DNA of 54,014 nucleotides from the NCBI GenBank assembly GCA_002309695.1, contig DBXV01000005.1:44579-98592 (forward strand), read 5' to 3'. This document shows positions 47,806 through 54,014 of this stretch, in pieces (position 1 is the stretch's first letter; every line of letters begins with the position of its first letter). The stretch comes from Myxococcales bacterium UBA1203 (lineage in GTDB: Bacteria; Myxococcota; Myxococcia; Myxococcales; UBA5297). Under the pieces are notes generated by a model that searched no databases, was not told where the DNA came from, and saw only the letters and a program-made list of their open reading frames with translations. The translations under genes and the position numbers were made by a program.

Positions 47806-48514
47806 CAGGGAAGAAGGCGTGTCCGGGGAAAGCTCGGAGAAGCGGCATCCCGTCCGCACCTTCGCCACGATTTTGTTTCTGGCGACAGTTCCGGCGCTCG
47901 TCGTGTCGCTGGGAGTCCTGCGCCAGTCATCCCGGGGAACGGCATCTTCGTCAGCTCAGCTTCCCAGAGAGGAGCGCCTGCCTTCGGACGCTTCGTCGGC
48001 CGGACAGCTGGAATTTGCGGGCCCTGATGCCCCGCTGACGCCCATTGCTGCCCCTGCCTCAGATGAAGCGCCGGCGGATGCGGACGCACCCATGGCCCTG
48101 GAAAAGTGGCCCGACGGGCGCGGCAAGGTCACGTCCAGAGAGTGGAGCAGCCAGGGCGCGGCCATCGAGGAGCTCTGTTTCTACGAGCGGGACGGCAGCC
48201 TTCTGGGGTGCGGCAGGCTGCGCGACGGCGAGAAGTGGGACGGCGTCTTTGCCAAGTGGTCGCTGCCGCCCGGACACAAGACGGGGGACGCGGCGGTGCT
48301 GCGCGAGCTGGTCAGCTATCGAAACGGCCTCAAGGACGGCGTGTCGAGGTCGTACCGCTTTGACGGCAGGCCGATGCTGGAGACCACGTTTCGGGAGGGC
48401 ACTCAGGTCAAAAAGCGCGTCTTCACCCGCGAGGGGAACGAAATCATCGACATCGGCAGCAGGCGCATTCAGGGCATTCCCGAATCCCGCCGGAGCCGGA
48501 ACACGGTCGATTAG
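47792..48514 (+). CDS. Single-TM protein with MORN/YwqK-like repeat region
   Basis: A 240-residue protein: short N terminus, one membrane segment (VRTFATILFLATVPALVVSL, about 20-39), a Ser/Ala/Pro linker, and a C-terminal region with MORN_2/YwqK-like strands (LVSYRNGLKDGVSRSYRFDG, RPMLETTFREGTQVKKRVFT). Three in-frame ATGs lie at 47771, 47783 and 47792. The last is preferred for spacing from GGAG and overlaps the lipoprotein gene by 14 nt. Third gene of the kinase operon. YwqK-like proteins are often called toxin-antitoxin partners, but nothing here supports that. Confidence 0.72.
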   Translation: MTAPDREEGVSGESSEKRHPVRTFATILFLATVPALVVSLGVLRQSSRGTASSSAQLPREERLPSDASSAGQLEFAGPDAPLTPIAAPASDEAPADADAPMALEKWPDGRGKVTSREWSSQGAAIEELCFYERDGSLLGCGRLRDGEKWDGVFAKWSLPPGHKTGDAAVLRELVSYRNGLKDGVSRSYRFDGRPMLETTFREGTQVKKRVFTREGNEIIDIGSRRIQGIPESRRSRNTVD

Positions 48515-48541
48515 CCCGGCCGCTGCGCGCCATTCGGGAAT

Positions 48542-48584
48542 TTGTCGGCGTGTGGGTCAGGGACTAGATTCCGCCGCTTTTTTT
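48542..48584 (+). promoter_or_regulatory. Predicted promoter of the CDF-HflK operon
   Basis: TTGTCG (48542-48547), 17 nt, TAGATT (48565-48570), then CCGCCGC and seven T (48578-48584). One of the clearest shared-type promoters. It implies a leader of roughly 170 nt before ATG 48752; no gene is evident in that leader. Confidence 0.55.
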
Positions 48585-48751
48585 GGGGGGCTGGCCCGGC
48601 CGCGGCTTCGGACGGCATGTGCCGGCGGGGACAGTCCTTCAGTGACCTCGCGTCCATTCTGGCTTTGAGGGTTGGCCTTGAGCCCGGGACGGGACGGCGT
48701 TTCTTCCGCAGCGCGCTTTGAGGCCGAAGTTCAGCGCCGCTCCATTCCGCA

Positions 48752-50518
48752 ATGACTCCTGACCGCAGAATCCGGACATCGCTCCTTTCCATCGGCGCAG
48801 ACGCCGTCCTCATTGCCGCCAAAGCTGTCCTGGGCTGGCTGACGGGGAGCGTCGCCCTCCTCGCCGATGCCATGCACAGCGCCAGTGATTTGGGCGTCTC
48901 CGGCGTGGTTCTGGCCGGGCTGCTGTTCAGGCGCCGCGCGGAGACAAAGGGCGGAAATGATGGAGCCGCGTCAAAGCGCCTGTGCCGCATCGAGGCTGGC
49001 CTTTCCTACGTCATCGCCTGCCTCATCCTGTACGCGCCCTACGAGATTGTCTCGACACTGCTCTCCCGCGATGAGGCGCCCGTCCGGCATTTGGGCATCG
49101 CCGTCGGCGGCATTCTCGGGTGCATTGCCCTCACCGGGTTCATCGCGCGCCTCAAGCTCCAGGTGGGCCGCGAGACCGGGTCTGCCGCGCTTTTGGCCGA
49201 CGGCTACCACAGCGGCACGGACTTCTTCAGTTCCATCGCCGTGCTCATGGCCGTGATGGGCGACGCCATCGGCATCCGACTGGACCCCATCGTCGCGGGC
49301 GTCATCGCTTTGCTCATCGGCGTGACGGGCATCGAGCTGTTCGTCGCCTCCACGCGGGCGCTTCTCTTCGGCGAGCCCCTGAAAACCGATGATCTGGGGG
49401 AGGGGATTTCCAAAATTGCGCGCTGGCTGATCCGCCCGACCGTGTCCTCCGGGGCAGAAGCCGTCACCGAGAGCGGCGCGCAGAAGGAGGAGGTACCTTC
49501 CGCTTCCGATGAAGCCCGCGCCTCCAGCGGATTCCGAAGGAGGCTGCCTCCGATTCGGCCCCTGCGCCTGCTCTCCTGTCTGGCAGCTTTGGCACTCCTT
49601 GCCTGGCTCTCTTCGGGCATTTCGGCCATTCAGCCGGACGAAGTGGGCGTCCGGGTTCGCCTCGGGCGCGTCGTCGGAGAGCCTCTCTCGCCGGGCATCC
49701 ACTTCGCCCTCCCGCGGCCGTTCGAGGAAATTCTCCGGCAGAAGCCGTCCGAGGTTCATCGCGTGGAGGTCGGCTTTCGCACGGGAGCAAACGGCGCGCT
49801 GAACCGGCTTTTCGATGAATCCACGGTCATTGCCGGCGACGAGAGCGTGGCGGAGCTCAATTTCGTCATTCATTACCGGGCAGCCGACACGCTGGCCGCT
49901 CTCTTCCGCGCCAGATCTTCCGACGACATCGTGCGGGCTCTGGCCGAATCGGCCGTCCGCGAGGTGATGGCCACCGAGACGGGGGACGCGATTCTCACGG
50001 ACGGCCAGGCGCGCATTCAGGAGAGGGTCCGCGGCCGCCTGAAAGAAGACTTCGCCGCCCACGCGCTGGGCCTGACGCTGACGGATGTGCTGCTCACGGA
50101 TGTCCGTCCGCCGTCCGCCGTCATGCAGGCTTTCCGCGATGTTTTTTCCGCCCGTGAGGACCAGCTGAAAGTCCTGCGTCAGGCCGAGGCCAGCCGAAAC
50201 GACGCCATTCCCAAAGCGAGGGCCGAGCGGTTCGCGCGCATCGGTGAGGCATCTTCCTTTGAGACGGACAGGCGCCTCCGCAGCGAGGGCGACGCGGCGC
50301 GCTTCCGCCTGGAATCTTCCGCAGCTTCTGCCGCTCCCGACATCAATGCCTACCGGCTGTTCATCGAGACGGCAGAGCAGGGCCTTGCCGGGCGCCGGAA
50401 AATCATCGCCGCGCCTGAGGCCAATTTCGGCGGCTATCAGCTCTGGCTGTTCAGCCCGCCGCAGCTTTCGGCGCCCATGCTTCCCGACGGCCGCGCCGGC
50501 ATTCGGAAAACGCCATGA
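48752..50518 (+). CDS. Fusion of a cation-diffusion-facilitator membrane domain with HflK (SPFH)
   Basis: A 588-residue protein in one uninterrupted frame. Residues 8-210 form a CDF transporter membrane domain with both metal-site halves intact: LADAMHSASD (Asp39, His42, Asp46) and LLADGYHSGTD (Asp150, His153, Asp157). The usual CDF cytoplasmic dimer domain is absent; instead an acidic linker (212-265) leads to a new TM (about 272-292) and an HflK-type band-7 domain (PDEVGVRVRLGRVVGEPLSP, GIHFALPRPFEEIL, VADTLAALF-like helices). HflK with HflC forms a cage that regulates FtsH protease. No Shine-Dalgarno is obvious. It overlaps hflC by 4 nt (ATGA). Confidence 0.88.
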   Translation: MTPDRRIRTSLLSIGADAVLIAAKAVLGWLTGSVALLADAMHSASDLGVSGVVLAGLLFRRRAETKGGNDGAASKRLCRIEAGLSYVIACLILYAPYEIVSTLLSRDEAPVRHLGIAVGGILGCIALTGFIARLKLQVGRETGSAALLADGYHSGTDFFSSIAVLMAVMGDAIGIRLDPIVAGVIALLIGVTGIELFVASTRALLFGEPLKTDDLGEGISKIARWLIRPTVSSGAEAVTESGAQKEEVPSASDEARASSGFRRRLPPIRPLRLLSCLAALALLAWLSSGISAIQPDEVGVRVRLGRVVGEPLSPGIHFALPRPFEEILRQKPSEVHRVEVGFRTGANGALNRLFDESTVIAGDESVAELNFVIHYRAADTLAALFRARSSDDIVRALAESAVREVMATETGDAILTDGQARIQERVRGRLKEDFAAHALGLTLTDVLLTDVRPPSAVMQAFRDVFSAREDQLKVLRQAEASRNDAIPKARAERFARIGEASSFETDRRLRSEGDAARFRLESSAASAAPDINAYRLFIETAEQGLAGRRKIIAAPEANFGGYQLWLFSPPQLSAPMLPDGRAGIRKTP

Positions 50519-51489
50519 AAAAGCTCATCGTCCTTGTCGGTCTGGCTCTGATTGCCTGTTACGTGGCTGCCACGGCCTTTATTGCTGTCCAGGAGACGGA
50601 GTGGGTCGTCGTCACCCAGTTTGGCCGCATCGTGCGGGTCATCGACGAGGCAGGCCTTGCCCTCAAGCAGCCTGACCCCTTTCAGACGGCGATTCGCATC
50701 GACCGGCGCCTGCAGCCTCTGGACACGGCGGTCCGGGAATATCTGACGCTGGACAAGAAGAACCTGATGCTGGGCGCCTTCGTCGTCTGGCGCGTTCAGG
50801 ACCCCATCGCCTTCATCAAGAGCGTGCGCACGCTGGGAGCTGCCGAGCAGCGGCTGACGGACCTCGTGGCCTCGGAGCTGGGCTCGGCCGTGGGCTCCTA
50901 TCAGCTGTCCGACTATCTGACGTTGGACGAGCAGGGCTCAAAGCTGCGGACGATGACCGAGAAGGTGACGGCGGGCTGCAGGCGTCAGGCTCTGCCCGAG
51001 TTCGGCATTGAGGTTTTGTCCGTGCGCCTGCGCCGCTTCGGGTTCCCCGAGGAAAACCTCCAGTCCGTCTATGGGCGCATGCGGGCTGAGCGTGAGCGCA
51101 TCGCCAAGAAGTATCGGGCCGAAGGCGAGGAGGAGGCCTCCAACATTCGCTCTGAGACGGACAAGGAGGTCCGGCAGCTTCTGGCCGACGCCTACCGTGA
51201 ATCGCAGATTCTCCGGGGCAGGGGCGATGCTGAGGCGATTCGGATTTACGCGGACGCCTACGGACGCGACCCCGACTACTACAAGATGACGCGGACGCTT
51301 CAGGCCTACCGGACGTTCCTCGACAGCGACACCACTCTGGTGCTCTCCGCGGATTCGCCGCTGTTTCGCTATCTGGGCGCGCCGCCGGAGCCCGCGCCTG
51401 CACCGGCCTCGCCGGCTTTCTCTGCGCCTCGCGCTCCCGCCCCTCCGCACCGGTTTTTTCCCAGAGCTTTTCCGGAGAATGAGCGATGA
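50515..51489 (+). CDS. hflC: HflC-like SPFH protein
   Basis: A 324-residue HflC: N-terminal TM (about 4-22), AVQETEWVVVTQFGRIVRVI, a band-7 domain with VREYLTLDKKNLMLGAFVVW, LGSAVGSYQLSDYL, the signature region FGIEVLSVRLRRFGFPEENL, and the HflC hallmark RAERERIAKKYRAEGEEEA leading into helices. It ends with an extra Pro/Ala-rich tail. Start and stop overlap its neighbours by ATGA on both sides, so all three SPFH genes are coupled. It would pair with the HflK domains encoded before and after it. Confidence 0.93.
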   Translation: MKKLIVLVGLALIACYVAATAFIAVQETEWVVVTQFGRIVRVIDEAGLALKQPDPFQTAIRIDRRLQPLDTAVREYLTLDKKNLMLGAFVVWRVQDPIAFIKSVRTLGAAEQRLTDLVASELGSAVGSYQLSDYLTLDEQGSKLRTMTEKVTAGCRRQALPEFGIEVLSVRLRRFGFPEENLQSVYGRMRAERERIAKKYRAEGEEEASNIRSETDKEVRQLLADAYRESQILRGRGDAEAIRIYADAYGRDPDYYKMTRTLQAYRTFLDSDTTLVLSADSPLFRYLGAPPEPAPAPASPAFSAPRAPAPPHRFFPRAFPENER

Positions 51490-52508
51490 GCGCTCCCGAG
51501 GCAGGCTCCGGAAACAGCCGCCCGGGCGGCGGCGTGCTGAGCGACATCGTTCGCGTCGCTTCCGGCGGCAGACGGCTTTTCGCGGGACTCGGCATCCTGG
51601 GCGCGTCGCTCTATCTGGCGAGCGGGCTCTACGCGATTAAGCCGGAGCAGCGCGGGGTGGTGTTTCGCTTCGGGCGCATTCTCGAAGAAGAGGTGCCGCC
51701 GGGCATTCACTATCGCCTGCCATGGCCGGTGGACCGCCTGGAGCGCCTGGGAACGACCGAAGTTCGGACGCTGGAAGTGGCCTTCGACGAGCCCAGGGGA
51801 ACGCAGCGGGCGGCGCCGGGCGCGACGGGTCAGAGCGACGCTCTTCTGACGGGGGACGAGAACCTCGTCCTCTCGACGATGCTGGTCCAATACACGGTGG
51901 CCCGGCCCGCGTTTTTTCTGGTCAGCGCGGCCGAGCCCGAGCGGCTTCTGGAGCGCCTGGCGCGTGAATCGGCGCTGACGAATTTTGCCCGCATTGGCGT
52001 GGATGAGGCGCTGACGACGGCCCGGCAGGAGCTCCAGCTGAAGATGCGCGACGAACTTCAGGCCGCCTCGGATGAGCTTCGTCTGGGCCTGCGCATCAGC
52101 TCTCTGCAGATCCGCCGCATCGATCCGCCTTCCGCTGTGGCCTCTGCCTTCAAGAATGTCGGCTCCGCCCGCGAGGACAGGCAGAAGCGCGTGGAGGAGG
52201 CGCGCGGCGAGCGCAATCGGCGCCTGCCCGAGGCGCGCGGTGAGGCGCAGAAGCTGCGGACTGAGGCGGGCGCATCGGCTCAGGAGGCCGTGGCACATGC
52301 CAGAGGGGACACGGACCGCTTCACGGCGGCCTGGAACGAATACCGGAAGGCCAGGGACATCACGGCCCGCCAGCAATATCTGGAGACTCTTGAGGCGGTG
52401 CTGCCCCGCGTCCGCAAAATCATCGCAGACCCGAAGGCAGAGCGGCGCCCGCCGATGACGGAGCTCAATGGCGCGGAGGCGGTCCCGCCGACAGACGTTC
52501 AGCCATGA
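51486..52508 (+). CDS. Second HflK-like SPFH protein
   Basis: A 340-residue SPFH protein: Gly/Ser-rich N terminus, one TM (about 34-52), then KPEQRGVVFRFGRILEEEVP and GIHYRLPWPVDRLERL, which match HflK rather than HflC. A band-7 domain follows (TGDENLVLSTMLVQYTVARP, GLRISSLQIRRIDPPSAVAS), then a charged helix (EDRQKRVEEARGERNRRLPE) and ITARQQYLETLEAVLPRVRK, again HflK-like. It overlaps hflC by ATGA and is followed by a terminator. With the fused gene this gives two HflK-type subunits per HflC. Confidence 0.9.
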   Translation: MSAPEAGSGNSRPGGGVLSDIVRVASGGRRLFAGLGILGASLYLASGLYAIKPEQRGVVFRFGRILEEEVPPGIHYRLPWPVDRLERLGTTEVRTLEVAFDEPRGTQRAAPGATGQSDALLTGDENLVLSTMLVQYTVARPAFFLVSAAEPERLLERLARESALTNFARIGVDEALTTARQELQLKMRDELQAASDELRLGLRISSLQIRRIDPPSAVASAFKNVGSAREDRQKRVEEARGERNRRLPEARGEAQKLRTEAGASAQEAVAHARGDTDRFTAAWNEYRKARDITARQQYLETLEAVLPRVRKIIADPKAERRPPMTELNGAEAVPPTDVQP

Positions 52509-52550
52509 AAAAAGCCTCTCCCGAACCGAATCGGGGGAGGCTTTTTCTTT
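52509..52550. terminator. Bidirectional terminator between the SPFH operon and secA
   Basis: Near-perfect stem (AAAAAGCCTCTCCCGA with TCGGGGGAGGCTTTTT) with a short loop and T-runs on both strands. It closes both the SPFH operon and secA. Confidence 0.9.
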
Positions 52551-52583
52551 CCCCTTGAAGGGGGAGAAACTGCGTGGCGCAGC

Positions 52584-54014
52584 TCAGCAGGCGCCGTCGA
52601 TGGGCCCGTGGCAGCGCTTATATTTTTTGCCGCTGCCGCAGTAGCAGGGGTCGTTGGGGCGGATTTTGGGCCCGGTACGCGTGACCGTCTGCTGCTTCTG
52701 CGCGGGCGCCATGGCCTGCGCCGCCGCGCTTTCGCTGTCGCCGCCCATCACGACATCTGCCTTGCTGGTCGTCATCTTGGGCAGGCGCTTCTTGGAGAGG
52801 TCGTATTCGCTCATGGCCTCTTCGCGCTGGCGCTCGGCCTGCTCCGCGGAGGCTGAGGGCGCGGGCGCTTCCAGCTGGCTGTGCATCAGGGTGCCGACGA
52901 CGGTCGCGTCGATGCTGTGCATCATCTCCACGAACATGTCGTAGCCCTCCTTCTTGTACTCCTGCTTCGGATCCCGGTGGCCGTAGCCCCTCAGGCCGAT
53001 GCCTTCCCGCAGGTGGTCCATGTCCAGAAGGTGGTCCTTCCACAGCGTGTCGATGGTGGAGAGATAGACGTATTGCTCGTACCTGCGGAAGTAGTCGGCG
53101 CCGATGAGCCCCTCTTTGGCGACAAAGTTTTCCTCTGCCAGCTTCCACATCTTGTCTTCCAGGTCGGTGCGGGAGTCGGCGGGGATGGCGTTGGGGTCAG
53201 CCTCGCTGAAGTCGATGCCCAGAAGCTCGCGCATGGCCTTCCTGAGTTCCGGAACATTCCACGTGGCCGGATTGGGCGTGGGCGCGAAGCGGTTGCAGAG
53301 GTTCTGGATGCAGTCGTCGATGAGGTCCAGCGTCCGCTCGCGGGCGTCGTTCCAGGTGACGGTGGTCTCGATGCGGAGCTTCTTCTTCTTGTTCTTGGGA
53401 TCGGGCTCGTACTCGATGAGCGGGAACCCGGCGCCCGCCGCCAGGACGCGCCGCCTGAGCTTGTAGATGGCGGTGCGCTGCTGGTTCATCACGTCGTCGT
53501 AATCGAGCAGGTTTTTGCGGATGTCGAAGTTGCGCCCTTCGACCTGCTTCTGGGCGTTCTCGATGGCGCCGGAGAGCATCTTCGCCTCGATGGGCACATT
53601 GTCCTCCATGCCCATGAACTCCATCATGCTCTTGAGCTTGTCGGTGCCGAAGATGCGCATCAGGTCGTCTTCGAGAGACAGATAGAAGCGGCTGCCGCCC
53701 GGATCGCCCTGGCGCCCCGAACGGCCGCGGAGCTGATTGTCGATGCGGCGGCTTTCGTGGCGCTCGGTGCCCAGAATGAACAGGCCGCCCAGTGCCCGGA
53801 CTTCTTCCTGTTCGGTCTTGCACGAGACCTTGTACTTCTCGGTGGCGGCATCCAGCTTCGCCTTGTACTCGGCCAGCGCCGTCTGATGCGCCTGAATCTC
53901 CTCGAGCGTCGGGCGCGACTCGGCGGAAATCATCTCCGGAGCGGGCCCGACCTCCTTCTTGGCCAGAAACTCGGGGTTGCCGCCCAGAATGATGTCGGTG
54001 CCGCGGCCGGCCAT
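52584..54014 (-). CDS. secA: Protein translocase ATPase SecA, C-terminal part
   Basis: The 476 C-terminal residues; the gene continues beyond the window, and the Met at 54014 is internal (MAGRGTDIILGGNPEF is in the second nucleotide-binding lobe). RGRSGRQGDPGGSRFYLSLE is a helicase-lobe motif. The helical scaffold region follows (FDIRKNLLDYDDVMNQQRTA, and LLDMDHLREGIGLRGYGHRD), and the end is the zinc SEC-C motif CYCGSGKKYKRCHG that contacts SecB and ribosomes. It drives post-translational export through SecYEG, working with the SecDF-YajC encoded at 21-25 kb. Confidence 0.97.
   Translation of the reverse strand: MAGRGTDIILGGNPEFLAKKEVGPAPEMISAESRPTLEEIQAHQTALAEYKAKLDAATEKYKVSCKTEQEEVRALGGLFILGTERHESRRIDNQLRGRSGRQGDPGGSRFYLSLEDDLMRIFGTDKLKSMMEFMGMEDNVPIEAKMLSGAIENAQKQVEGRNFDIRKNLLDYDDVMNQQRTAIYKLRRRVLAAGAGFPLIEYEPDPKNKKKKLRIETTVTWNDARERTLDLIDDCIQNLCNRFAPTPNPATWNVPELRKAMRELLGIDFSEADPNAIPADSRTDLEDKMWKLAEENFVAKEGLIGADYFRRYEQYVYLSTIDTLWKDHLLDMDHLREGIGLRGYGHRDPKQEYKKEGYDMFVEMMHSIDATVVGTLMHSQLEAPAPSASAEQAERQREEAMSEYDLSKKRLPKMTTSKADVVMGGDSESAAAQAMAPAQKQQTVTRTGPKIRPNDPCYCGSGKKYKRCHGPIDGAC

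Overview
The window looks like a chromosome segment of a GC-rich Gram-negative bacterium, probably of the Myxococcota/Bradymonadota or wider deltaproteobacterial type. The pointers are several lipoproteins with lipoboxes and Asp/Ala/Gly/Ser-rich 'DAG-DA' linkers, a Cys-patterned surface lipoprotein, a YajC-SecD-SecF cluster, a NagZ-like enzyme with a signal peptide, HflK/HflC proteins and a squalene synthase. No rRNA, tRNA or CRISPR array was seen. The lineage call is an inference from protein style, not from a marker-gene search.

Region 1 (1 to about 13.2 kb) is visibly more A/T-rich and looks like accessory DNA. It holds a truncated flavodoxin, a sugar/thiogalactoside-type O-acetyltransferase, an aldo/keto reductase with a divergent LysR regulator, and a complete type III restriction-modification locus (mod, a BRO-N gene, res). 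The BRO-N gene sits between two copies of a roughly 122-bp direct repeat, and a small RhuM/cation-transporter chimeric gene leads the locus. Then come an FMN-type oxidoreductase, a cluster of four palindromes, and a three-gene envelope cluster (four-TM protein, barrel-like protein, lipoprotein).

Region 2 (13.2 to about 30 kb) is backbone: a two-domain radical SAM protein, a shortened rpsL-rpsG operon closed by a bidirectional terminator, a TruC-like pseudouridine synthase, two surface lipoproteins, yajC-secD-secF, an unusual family-4-like uracil-DNA glycosylase, a pair of ketoacyl synthase III homologues (one with the full Cys-His-Asn triad, the other with all three positions replaced), and an Hsp70 without a lid.

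Region 3 (30 to 54 kb) has an SNF2 helicase with SWIM finger, RarA, two consecutive WYL regulators, a degenerate receiver/histidine-kinase protein coupled to a FecR-like lipoprotein, a NagZ-like enzyme, an ABC-F ATPase, squalene synthase, a zinc-ribbon membrane protein, and an orphan histidine kinase in an overlapping operon with a lipoprotein and a MORN/YwqK-like protein. It ends with a three-gene SPFH operon whose first gene fuses a complete cation-diffusion-facilitator membrane domain to HflK, and with the C-terminal part of SecA.

The most interesting signals are the CDF-HflK fusion operon, the active/inactive KAS III pair, and a promoter layout shared by about ten backbone genes: a TTGAC-like -35, a TAGAGG-like -10, a GCGCCGC discriminator and a T-tract exactly where transcription should start. 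That layout was not seen upstream of the first-13-kb genes that were checked.
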